Shown piece after piece: positions 1 to 6,438 of a stretch of 6,826 nt of DNA. Under the pieces are notes generated by a model. The model did not search any database. It saw only the letters and a program-made list of their open reading frames with translations, and was not told the DNA's origin. Positions within the stretch are counted from its first letter, which is position 1. Each line of letters begins with the position of its first letter. A program made the position numbers and the translations under genes. This DNA comes from Pontiellaceae bacterium (GTDB lineage Bacteria; Verrucomicrobiota; Kiritimatiellia; Kiritimatiellales; Tichowtungiaceae), in contig JAOZMR010000150.1 in the NCBI GenBank assembly GCA_029934215.1, positions 1-6,826 of the forward strand. Direction: 5' to 3'.

Positions 1-13
1 ATGTTCTGCCAAT

Positions 14-52
14 GGTGGTGGGCAACTAAAAAGACGTTGCCCACCCTACATG
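14..52 (+). repeat. Dispersed hairpin repeat, copy 1
   Basis: A perfect 10-bp inverted repeat, GGTGGGCAAC at 17-26 and GTTGCCCACC at 36-45, encloses a 9-nt A-rich loop and is followed by CTACATG. The same 39-nt unit recurs in the opposite orientation at 4257-4295, sharing the 16-nt block TTGCCCACCCTACATG and the loop block AAAAAGAC. No T-tract follows on either strand, so it is not a classical terminator. It could still fold in the 3' end of the operon transcript. It looks like a dispersed REP/MITE-type intergenic element. Confidence 0.7.
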
Positions 53-236
53 GCTTTTGCTTCACTAGAAGCTCAATCAACCTTCACGGGTAAGATTACT
101 TACACCATCTATTACAGTTATATCTCCCATACTGGCAAGATACCTCGGCTTCCCTTAAATTTAAAGACTTTTAGGTTGCGCCAAGAACAAGTCGCACAGG
201 TTTATAAAGGCTGTGTTTCTTCATGGTTTCTCCATT
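53..236. other. Intergenic region downstream of the lipoprotein operon
   Basis: This stretch follows the last gene of the operon. I see no hairpin with a T-tract, so the operon terminator is not apparent. The only translatable item on the minus strand is a 17-codon ORF at 171-224 with a GGAG upstream, which is too short to support. The plus-strand ORF starting at 50 begins inside the hairpin repeat, runs into the 3' end of the neighbouring gene, lacks a ribosome binding site and resembles no family I know. Confidence 0.5.
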
Positions 237-938
237 TTAAAGATGTTGAAAATTGACAATATACACGCATCCTTCACACATATTTTTTAAATACTGAGGA
301 AGTACTGAAAATTGTTCTCCTTGCTCATGCCAAGTAATCGGTAGGCTTCCTTGATCATCGTCTACTAACTCAATTTCTGGTGCCCGCAATTTTATCATGG
401 TATTATGCCACTGTGTTCTCAAACTTTCAGGACTACTTTCATCAACATTGCCTCTTGCTTGCATTTTTTCATAAAGTGCTTCTAACTTCGCATCCGGTGT
501 TGGTGTTATCACCAAATAAATGCTTTCTTCACCCACTTGCTGATTCAATTTAAACGACTTGTTTCGTGCTGGTATAAAATAGCGTTGTCCTTTGACAACA
601 GGATTACGATTTTCGGTGGCTGCAAAAATAAAATCATCAGGTGGGAACAGACGTACAATTTTATGGGCAGAGTCAATTTGAAAAATATAGACATAACCAT
701 TTATGATAGGTTCAAAAATCAACTTATAATGATCGCCACTGTGTAAGATACTACCGTTGCTGAACGGTTTAAATTCCCCGTTGCCACTCGCACGATACAA
801 ATAGTTAATTTCAAAACCTTTTTGTACTAGTCCTCTGTTTTGTGCTGTTGTTGAGCTAGAAGATACACAACCCATCAGGCTTAATCCAATAGCAAATAGG
901 AACGATAATAATTTTAATTTGCTACAAAAAGCGTACAT
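237..938 (-). CDS. DUF4384 domain lipoprotein
   Basis: The 233-residue protein begins with a lipoprotein signal peptide: basic residues, a hydrophobic stretch at about 10-20 and the lipobox LMGC with C24 as the lipidated cysteine. The +2 residue is Val, so there is no inner-membrane-retention Asp and outer-membrane sorting is likely. Residues about 57-147 match DUF4384: GDHYKLIFEP, GYVYIFQID, RLFPP, GQRYFIPA, then VGEESIYLVITP. The C-terminal third (150-233) is less recognisable and ends with a CEGC pair at 221-224. The start is supported by GAGAGGAG six bases upstream. It is the last gene of the operon, 19 bp after the orthocaspase. DUF4384 is often found as an extra domain on bacterial caspase-family proteins; here it is a separate polypeptide, which suggests the two products act together. 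Its biochemical role is unknown. Confidence 0.88.
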   Translation of the reverse strand: MYAFCSKLKLLSFLFAIGLSLMGCVSSSSTTAQNRGLVQKGFEINYLYRASGNGEFKPFSNGSILHSGDHYKLIFEPIINGYVYIFQIDSAHKIVRLFPPDDFIFAATENRNPVVKGQRYFIPARNKSFKLNQQVGEESIYLVITPTPDAKLEALYEKMQARGNVDESSPESLRTQWHNTMIKLRAPEIELVDDDQGSLPITWHEQGEQFSVLPQYLKNMCEGCVYIVNFQHL

Positions 939-944
939 ATTTTT

Positions 945-952
945 CTCCTCTC
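945..952 (-). promoter_or_regulatory. Strong ribosome binding site of the DUF4384 gene
   Basis: Read on the minus strand this is GAGAGGAG, six bases before the ATG. It is one of the two best Shine-Dalgarno matches in the window. It fills much of the 19-bp gap after the caspase stop codon, consistent with translation from a shared mRNA. Confidence 0.65.
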
Positions 953-957
953 ATCAA

Positions 958-2352
958 TTACCGACGCTGAAAGACAAAATCTCCACTATCATGCCCTGAT
1001 TGACGAATGACTTGAAATTCAGGTGTTTGAGCTACCTTGCCTGCCACACGTTCTTGGATAGTCTGTTTAATAAATAATTCTTCCGCCGTAAAAGCGGAAT
1101 CGGTCATCTGACGCAAACCGTCTAAAAACACTTGGGCAAAAATAGAATGTCCTCGTCCACCGCTGTCTAACACAGGTTCATTGCCACCACTAGCTATCAA
1201 AACCCGCGATTTTTTTTCTCGCATTTTTTTCAGATAGTGGCGACGTTCCGCGGGTGTGGTTGCTAACTGAATGTCATTGCTACGCTTTCGAGTTAAAGTG
1301 CCAGAATAGCAGCTGTCAGATACCACGAGGATATTTCTTGCCCTGTTACGTTTCAGATGCGTCGTGATGCTGGCAGAATTAATCCATTCGGTATCCTCAT
1401 TCTTTTTGGCATTGGTGGGCAACCAATAAGATGCATTTCCCTCTTTATCATAGTAACCATGACCGGCATAGTAAATTAACAAGTGATCATTTTTAGTTAA
1501 TTTTTTGTTTAATTGGTTGAAAATACTCATAATGCCACTGCGAGTGGCTTGTTTGTTTAATAATAGGGTGACATGAAAACCATACTGTTCCTTCAAGACA
1601 TGAGCCACCGTCTGCGCATCAGTCACCGCCATACTTAGCTGGGACAAATACTGGTAGTGGTTAATACCAATAATGAAGGCATAATATTCACCGGGAAAAC
1701 GCATGGAAGGAGATGAGTCAGTCGTAATTATATTGTCTATAACCAATTCATCTTCTGGGGCGCGTGGTGGTTCGGTGTGTGAAACGATACGGAGATGGCT
1801 TGCTTTTTTTAGATGCATAGCGATTTCTTCTGCCAGTTGATGCCCTCCTTGTTTTGCGATATCCTTTGCAATAAATGCCATACTTCTCTCTGAAATTTGC
1901 TCTTTTGAAACCGCCACAAACTTATCTTCTTTATCAATAGTGGCAATCACCTCTTCCGTTGCTGAATCAACAGCTTTTAAATCTAAAGAAACATAAATGA
2001 CGACATCATCTCCGCGCTTAATTTGGTCAGTTGAAAGAGATAAATAGGAAGTTATCACCACATTCTGGCTCGGCTCTTTCCTCATAAATACACGAAAACC
2101 AGCCTTTAACAATTCCTTTTCAACCACTTTCAATGCCGCTTTTACCGGTTTTGACTGACAGGATAAATGTTCTTCTGTTTGCTTACATGACAAAATGACC
2201 TGTACATTTTTATTAACAGATACTACCGGCTCCCAAACTGGTTTAGGATCAGGTATCTCTTTAACTTGACCCTCCTGTTGACAAGCGATTAACAGAATGA
2301 ACACGATTCCCAAAAGGATTGCTTTAATCCGTTTTATTTGATTTTGAACCAT
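958..2352 (-). CDS. Lipoprotein orthocaspase (caspase family, peptidase C14-like)
   Basis: The 464-residue protein has a lipoprotein signal (lipobox LIAC, C24; +2 Gln), so it should be exported and anchored in the envelope. Residues about 45-190 form an alpha/beta region (KAALKVVEKELLKAGFRVF, VVIYVSLDLKAVD, then a helix at about 158-183) that looks to me like the CsgG/LpoB/FlgT type of fold; this is tentative. Residues about 222-455 are a caspase p20-p10 unit: YYAFIIGINHY with a downstream AVTDA, the catalytic His in YYAGHG (H298), the catalytic Cys in SDSCYSG (C348), then ASGGNEPVLD and GHSIFAQVFLDGL. The stretch after the Cys (355-383) has 11 Lys/Arg, a likely p20-p10 linker and a plausible autocleavage site, because orthocaspases usually cut after Arg/Lys. 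The dyad is intact, so activity is expected. The substrate is unknown. The start overlaps the upstream gene by 19 bp and has CAGGAG four bases ahead. Confidence 0.92.
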   Translation of the reverse strand: MVQNQIKRIKAILLGIVFILLIACQQEGQVKEIPDPKPVWEPVVSVNKNVQVILSCKQTEEHLSCQSKPVKAALKVVEKELLKAGFRVFMRKEPSQNVVITSYLSLSTDQIKRGDDVVIYVSLDLKAVDSATEEVIATIDKEDKFVAVSKEQISERSMAFIAKDIAKQGGHQLAEEIAMHLKKASHLRIVSHTEPPRAPEDELVIDNIITTDSSPSMRFPGEYYAFIIGINHYQYLSQLSMAVTDAQTVAHVLKEQYGFHVTLLLNKQATRSGIMSIFNQLNKKLTKNDHLLIYYAGHGYYDKEGNASYWLPTNAKKNEDTEWINSASITTHLKRNRARNILVVSDSCYSGTLTRKRSNDIQLATTPAERRHYLKKMREKKSRVLIASGGNEPVLDSGGRGHSIFAQVFLDGLRQMTDSAFTAEELFIKQTIQERVAGKVAQTPEFQVIRQSGHDSGDFVFQRR

Positions 2353-3632
2353 ACGACTCCTGTACTATTTTGATCTGTAGAGATGTTTACCTTCTTTGAA
2401 ATGTTGCGATTTCCCTTTTTATATCGGATTGTGACATAATCACCTGAACCTTGATCAATAGTACCTAACCAAATATGGGCGGGTAATGTTGTCCATGTTC
2501 TGGTGTCTGCTTCAGGACGGACGCTTTTTTTCCAAGCACGAGTCGCTGCTACTTGAATAGTGGACATCATGCTACCAAATTGAGACATAGTGGGTGCCGC
2601 TGGCAAACTATTATTGTTACTGTTAGTATAAACATCCGCCTCTATCATTAAGAACCTCTCAGCATCTGCTTGCTTATCACTGATTTGATTGCGAATTTGA
2701 ATAGAATTCTTGTCTATTTTACCCAAAGTTGTTTTCCACAAAGCTTTTTGTGCTAAAATACCATCTATTTCACGTCCTCCTCTTGTTATTGCTTGCCAAC
2801 ATAAATAACCTGATTTTATCAAAGGCAATGTTTGTTTCTCTGAGACAACATTCACTTTACTCACCTCATCAGTATTGCATTTAAAAGATAAAATCTCTTT
2901 ATGTTTACCTTGCTGAATTTTGGTGGCACTTTGACCACTCTCAATAATAACAATCAAGGGTGCTTTCAGATGATTCATTTTTAGCTCTGATCGCATTTCT
3001 TGTAAGCGCTTTCGATGCTTGCCTTGCACACTAGAACTCATTTTACGGGCAGTAAAGTATAACAATCCTTCTAATGGAGGAAAATCTGATTGATATTGTT
3101 CTTCTTCTGCAATGGCATCTTGCAACTGACCATTGATAAATGCAGCATGGGCATTTTCATAATCACCTTTCAAAAGATAGGAAAGACCTAAATAATAATA
3201 AACCATCATTCTTTCGTAAGGTTCGCCCCGAAAAAATTTCACTTGTTCTTCATAGTAAGGCGATCTCGCTTTTTCTGCTTCTGTAAAAAAACGTTGTCTT
3301 AGCTTACGCGCCTCAGCACTCATACCATATAATGCTTCAATCTCAAAACTGGCTTCCATAAAAAGCTTTTGAGACAACGAGAAATGCCTGTCAGAAAAAA
3401 GATTTCCACCAATATTCATCAAATTTAATACTTTATCTCCTTCTTTACCGCCAGTCAATGTGTCAGTATGTTGTGGATTGACTTCACTCAATTGCGGTAT
3501 CCAATCAAATTGACAACAGGGTTTATGGTTATTAGAAACACAACCGTTCAGCAATAAAAATAAAAATATGCCTGCCACAAAACACACTGTTCGTTGAACA
3601 AATGGAATTAAAATAATCTGTTTATACATCAT
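2334..3632 (-). CDS. COG3014-like TPR lipoprotein
   Basis: The 432-residue protein has a lipoprotein signal with lipobox LNGC (C31; +2 Val). Residues about 75-175 are helical and TPR-like; RGEPYER (135-141), YYYLGLSYLLKGDYENAHAAF (145-165) and the acidic stretch around AEEEQYQSDFPPLEGL (about 175-190) match my memory of COG3014-type proteins. A beta strand, APLIVIIESG (224-233), and the segment ADTRTWTTLPAHIWLG (375-390) also fit, the latter corresponding to the family's conserved W-x-x-LP motif. COG3014 proteins are commonly encoded beside LpoB-like genes, as here (34-bp gap). Two Met codons begin the ORF (3632 and 3629) and neither has a good Shine-Dalgarno, so the start could be either. 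The family has no established function. A scaffold or partner of the other envelope lipoproteins is an inference. Confidence 0.85.
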   Translation of the reverse strand: MMYKQIILIPFVQRTVCFVAGIFLFLLLNGCVSNNHKPCCQFDWIPQLSEVNPQHTDTLTGGKEGDKVLNLMNIGGNLFSDRHFSLSQKLFMEASFEIEALYGMSAEARKLRQRFFTEAEKARSPYYEEQVKFFRGEPYERMMVYYYLGLSYLLKGDYENAHAAFINGQLQDAIAEEEQYQSDFPPLEGLLYFTARKMSSSVQGKHRKRLQEMRSELKMNHLKAPLIVIIESGQSATKIQQGKHKEILSFKCNTDEVSKVNVVSEKQTLPLIKSGYLCWQAITRGGREIDGILAQKALWKTTLGKIDKNSIQIRNQISDKQADAERFLMIEADVYTNSNNNSLPAAPTMSQFGSMMSTIQVAATRAWKKSVRPEADTRTWTTLPAHIWLGTIDQGSGDYVTIRYKKGNRNISKKVNISTDQNSTGVVWFKIK

Positions 3633-3666
3633 CTGTATTCACTGAGTTAAAATTTAGGAAACAACT

Positions 3667-4188
3667 CTATCGATAAACTTCAGGCATTCCTGTCTTAGCC
3701 CTATCTAATTCATAGATATCTTGCCATATTAACATTGAAGTCACTAAATCAAAAAGCTCTACCGCAATTTGAGTATATCGTCGCCTTGCACCTGTTTTAG
3801 AATCAATCAAATCCATACTACTTATCTTTCCAGAAAAACGATAATGAGCACTCAATGGTGTTTCAGTCTTATCTCGATGCTCTGCACTGATAAAAAACAG
3901 CTTTCCCCTAGCCGCTTTATGCAATTCTATGCGAATTTTATCAACAATTAAATTTTTATTGACAATACTGGAACTTTCATTAACAAAATATTTCGCGTCA
4001 ATAATGAGTCGTTTTCCTTCTAGCTCAGGCATGGCATCTAATAAACTCTCAATCATCTTGTTTGCTATCTCGACAATTGCTTCAGGATCAATTCCTAAAT
4101 TTTCATTCTTGGGTGGTGGATTTGGTGAAGAATTGATAATACAAGCCTGTAAAACAATAACAAATAAAAAAACACTGAATCTTTTCAT
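3667..4188 (-). CDS. LpoB-like lipoprotein (COG3417 type)
   Basis: The 173-residue protein has a short lipoprotein signal with lipobox LQAC (C16). After a Pro/Asn linker (about 17-33) comes an LpoB-like domain: helix DPEAIVEIANKMIESLL, strand KRLIIDAKYFVN, helix KNLIVDKIRIELHKA, then KLFFISA, YRFSGKISSM, RYTQIAVELFDLVT and SMLIWQDIYELDRAK, the last matching the family's typical IW ending. E. coli LpoB spans the periplasm to activate PBP1b and needs a long disordered tether. Here the tether is only about 15-20 residues, so contact with a PBP across the periplasm is doubtful and another partner is possible. It is the first gene of the operon. GAGG lies only two bases before the ATG, so initiation may be inefficient. 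No in-frame upstream start exists, because a stop codon precedes it by nine bases. Confidence 0.85.
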   Translation of the reverse strand: MKRFSVFLFVIVLQACIINSSPNPPPKNENLGIDPEAIVEIANKMIESLLDAMPELEGKRLIIDAKYFVNESSSIVNKNLIVDKIRIELHKAARGKLFFISAEHRDKTETPLSAHYRFSGKISSMDLIDSKTGARRRYTQIAVELFDLVTSMLIWQDIYELDRAKTGMPEVYR

Positions 4189-4256
4189 TGCCTCACATTA
4201 AACACATTGGGAACGTTAAAAATAGATATACTGCGCGCGGGCACAATTAAACTTTT

Positions 4257-4295
4257 CATGTAGGGTGGGCAAAGTCTTTTTCTTGCCCACCTACC
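4257..4295 (-). repeat. Dispersed hairpin repeat, copy 2
   Basis: This is the inverted partner of the repeat at 14-52. Arms GGTGGGCAA (4264-4272) and TTGCCCACC (4283-4291) flank a 10-nt pyrimidine-rich loop. It lies 69 bp upstream of the LpoB-like start codon and would fold in the operon leader if transcription starts near 4320. Homology to copy 1 stops at the ends of the 39-nt unit, as expected for a discrete element. Confidence 0.7.
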
Positions 4296-4326
4296 TTTTA
4301 AAAAAATTAAGTTTATACCCGTGCCG

Positions 4327-4356
4327 AGTATAGCTGGTTTTTAGGGGACCAGCAAA
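4327..4356 (-). promoter_or_regulatory. Possible operon promoter with a hairpin in the spacer
   Basis: On the minus strand, TTTGCT (4351-4356) and TATACT (4327-4332) are separated by 18 bp and resemble sigma70 -35 and -10 boxes. The spacer and -35 edge contain an inverted repeat, GCTGGT (4348-4353 on this strand) and ACCAGC (4333-4338), which could be an operator or an unrelated repeat. Transcription from here would give a leader of about 130 nt carrying repeat copy 2. The motif match is modest. Confidence 0.3.
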
Positions 4357-4447
4357 CCCTTTAATTTATGCCAACTCCGTTTGCACAGGAATTGATTTTA
4401 CTTAGATACTTATTACTTATAGAAGATGGCAACTTAGGTTAATGTAT

Positions 4448-4975
4448 TTAGTTTAGAACAAGATTCAGACCAATATTAATGGATAATTGATCTAGGCCAG
4501 AGTCTTCTGCAAAAGTATGCCGATAACGCAATTCTGTGCTTAGATACACATTCTCATTAAGAAAACTTTTTATTCCAGCTTGTCCACCAAGCTGAAGATA
4601 AGTACCCGTATCATCACCAGAACCAAAATAAAGAAAACCAGCTGCGCCGCCAAAATAAGGAACGACATTAGATGTAGAAATCAAGTTATAATTGTAAGTT
4701 CCATCAAGAGAAACGAAAGAGTCTGTTTCTGAATCTGCCGAAAATATCATACCAAATGCCTGTACACCAATTTCATGGTTTTTCGTAAAAAATTTTGAAT
4801 AGTTAGCACCAAGAAATAACATATCAGTATCATTATCATCAGCAGACATACGGGTCAAAGAACCATTGATACCAGCTGCTGTTGATCCCTCTTGAATTCC
4901 TTCAGCAAACACATTACTGACAGAAATCGAAGAAGTCATGAGTGTAAAAAAAACCAATAATACATTCTTATTCAT
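4448..4975 (-). CDS. Small outer-membrane beta-barrel protein
   Basis: The protein is 175 residues from the ATG at 4975; the frame stays open to a TTG at 5002, but the ATG start gives a textbook signal peptide and has TGAG about seven bases upstream. The signal is basic, then hydrophobic LLVFFTLM, with predicted cleavage after VFA at residue 24. The mature part alternates polar and hydrophobic residues in amphipathic strands (LFLGANYSKFF, HEIGVQAFGMIFS, SFVSLDGTYNYNL, VVPYFGGAAGFLYF, GTYLQLGGQAGIKSFL, VYLSTELRYRHTF, LSINIGLNLVL). This fits an eight-stranded OmpA/OmpW-like barrel of the generic outer-membrane beta-barrel family. It lacks a terminal aromatic residue (it ends LVLN), which is unusual for BAM substrates. 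It lies between the cysteine-rich lipoprotein and the operon, with long gaps either side, so it is probably transcribed separately. Function unknown. Confidence 0.82.
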   Translation of the reverse strand: MNKNVLLVFFTLMTSSISVSNVFAEGIQEGSTAAGINGSLTRMSADDNDTDMLFLGANYSKFFTKNHEIGVQAFGMIFSADSETDSFVSLDGTYNYNLISTSNVVPYFGGAAGFLYFGSGDDTGTYLQLGGQAGIKSFLNENVYLSTELRYRHTFAEDSGLDQLSINIGLNLVLN

Positions 4976-5050
4976 AATAAATCTCAGATTTGTGATAAAC
5001 AAACAAAAGTGAAAATAAACCTATAGGCGTTCAGATAAATGATTTCACTA

Positions 5051-5081
5051 AAAAATCTTCAAGGTTTTCAAAACCTTGAAG
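5051..5081 (-). terminator. Probable rho-independent terminator of the cysteine-rich lipoprotein gene
   Basis: A perfect 12-bp inverted repeat (CTTCAAGGTTTT at 5057-5068 and AAAACCTTGAAG at 5070-5081) with a single central base is followed on the minus strand by A and five to six T residues (5050-5055). It sits 63 bp after the stop codon at 5145. The stem is AT-rich, so termination may be weak. The sequence is also an almost perfect palindrome and could be a dispersed palindromic repeat used as a terminator. Confidence 0.6.
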
Positions 5082-5144
5082 GTTTCGCTACTCTATTTTT
5101 CTGAATGTCTATATATTCTAAAGCTTACAGCCTACCCAAGCTCA

Positions 5145-6344
5145 TCACTGCTTTATGCAATGCCTAGTATTAACTTCTCCATATTCCCCAATGATACGAC
5201 TTGAATACTCATTATTCTTGAATATTGGAAAAGAATATGACATCAATGTATACTCATCTTCACTGGCCTCAACATAGCTACTACCAAGCCCAGTACATGA
5301 TGTTTGTTTTATATATCCCCCATCTTCAGTTACATACTCCTTTTCTGTACACCGCTCTTCTACAAAGAAAGCTTTAGTTATAATAGGCCCCCCGCCCATT
5401 TCATCCCAAGTTTCATAAGAACCATAGTCATCAGGATTAATTTGAGCCACAGAGCAAGTCTGTGTGCTTGATTCATCTACTACAACTTCAGTCCCTTCAG
5501 AAGGAAAGCAACCACCCGAATCACAAAAAATAGTTGTTTGACCAACTGCTTCTTGGCAACCGGAATTATTAATAGTAAATGGCAAATTGACTACACGACT
5601 ATAATCATATCTTTCCTCACAGACCGTTGTTCCACGCAGCTCAAAACCAGATGAATCCAATAAACCAAATGCTGCTACCAAGGGTAGACCATTTTGACCA
5701 ATTATAGTCATTAGTACACCATCAAAAGCAATAGATTGAATTTGATCCATTGTGCCATCAAGCCCTGCGCCGCTATTGGCACGTAAGTAAGGGTAATTAA
5801 AAATATTCACGTTAGCGACATCTAAGCCCTGAGCAGCCAATATTTGAGCTAAGTTTTCTTCTACTGTCTTTCGGGCTTCTTCTACTTTCTCAGTTTGAAT
5901 AGACTGGCTCTGCCAATTTGCAAAAACATCTTCCAACTCAGTCAAGTCCATCCTTCCAGTAGCCAGTTGAATTGCTGCTGTCGTTAGCGAAGTGATATGA
6001 ACGGTTGCACTTGGAGTCGTCTCATCCAGGTAAGAGTATAAAAGCTCCCCTTCATTATCTCCACTGCCTTCTGCTTTTAAAAAATAAGGAGGGGCAATGG
6101 GTAACTCCAACGAGTAAGTTCCATCAGCATTTATATTTGCACTTCGTAAGTTGCCTGCTTGATTTACTCCAAAAGCAGTTCCTTGGAATGCTTTGCCTGT
6201 AGCAACAACACCGCTTAAAATTATTTGCGGCGTGTCGCTCTCTGTGGCGGGTGACTCCGTTGAACTGCCATCGTCGTCGCCACCACAGCTTGCTAAACCT
6301 ACTGTTAAGCCCAAAGCCAGTAACTTAGTAGTTACTAAACGCAT
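5145..6344 (-). CDS. Lipoprotein with Ig-like/carboxypeptidase-regulatory N-terminus and Cys-rich C-terminal half
   Basis: The 399-residue protein has a lipoprotein signal (lipobox LASC, C20) followed by GGDDDGSS, an acidic low-complexity tether. Residues about 41-92 (SGVVATGKAFQGTAF, NINADGTYSLELP, PPYFLKAEG) resemble the beta-sandwich found in bacterial carboxypeptidase-regulatory-like or Ig-like surface lipoproteins. They are followed by LLYSYLDET and HITSLTTAAIQLATG, which correspond to the NITPLT-type segment seen in that group, and by a helical stretch at 132-172. The C-terminal half has eight Cys (242, 263, 274, 279, 297, 332, 350, 396), an even number consistent with four disulfides in an exported domain I do not recognise. 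The start has AAGGAG six bases upstream. It appears to be a single-gene unit with its own promoter and terminator. A surface or binding role is inference. Confidence 0.85.
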   Translation of the reverse strand: MRLVTTKLLALGLTVGLASCGGDDDGSSTESPATESDTPQIILSGVVATGKAFQGTAFGVNQAGNLRSANINADGTYSLELPIAPPYFLKAEGSGDNEGELLYSYLDETTPSATVHITSLTTAAIQLATGRMDLTELEDVFANWQSQSIQTEKVEEARKTVEENLAQILAAQGLDVANVNIFNYPYLRANSGAGLDGTMDQIQSIAFDGVLMTIIGQNGLPLVAAFGLLDSSGFELRGTTVCEERYDYSRVVNLPFTINNSGCQEAVGQTTIFCDSGGCFPSEGTEVVVDESSTQTCSVAQINPDDYGSYETWDEMGGGPIITKAFFVEERCTEKEYVTEDGGYIKQTSCTGLGSSYVEASEDEYTLMSYSFPIFKNNEYSSRIIGEYGEVNTRHCIKQ

Positions 6345-6350
6345 AAAACA

Positions 6351-6394
6351 CTCCTTGAAAAATTAATTATTCTTTGTTTCTATAGGTAGGCCAA
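6351..6394 (-). promoter_or_regulatory. Possible promoter and ribosome binding site of the Cys-rich lipoprotein gene
   Basis: On the minus strand, TTGGCC (6389-6394) and AATAAT (6366-6371), 17 bp apart, fit a sigma70 promoter. AAGGAG at 6351-6356 is a strong Shine-Dalgarno six bases from the ATG. The predicted leader would be only about 15 nt. The -35 half overlaps an imperfect palindrome centred on GGCC (6383-6398), which could bind a regulator. The ribosome binding site is firm; the promoter is a guess. Confidence 0.4.
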
Positions 6395-6438
6395 CCTACA
6401 CTTGCTCTACCCATAATGATACCCTCAAAGCCGAAGAA

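Noticed and set aside
14..52. Hairpin repeat as the operon terminator
   Set aside because: No T-tract follows on the minus strand and it lies 185 bp beyond the stop codon; the inverted copy upstream of the operon argues for a dispersed repeat.
171..224. 17-codon minus-strand ORF with GGAG upstream, after the DUF4384 gene
   Set aside because: It is too short to support without homologues; a ribosome-binding-like GGAG is expected by chance at this frequency.
50..256. Plus-strand ORF of 68 codons at the left end
   Set aside because: It starts within the hairpin repeat, has no Shine-Dalgarno, overlaps the 3' end of the DUF4384 gene and resembles no protein family.
537..746. Plus-strand ORF inside the DUF4384 gene
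   Set aside because: It is antisense to a well-supported domain and has no recognisable protein features.
3769..4201. Two plus-strand ORFs opposite the LpoB-like gene
   Set aside because: Both are shadows of the minus-strand gene, whose lipobox and domain pattern are clear.
4976..5002. Upstream TTG start for the beta-barrel gene
   Set aside because: It would add nine residues ahead of a textbook signal peptide; the ATG at 4975 has its own TGAG at suitable spacing.
6005..6202. Plus-strand ORF opposite the Cys-rich lipoprotein
   Set aside because: It is antisense to a gene with a strong ribosome binding site and signal peptide; no family resemblance.
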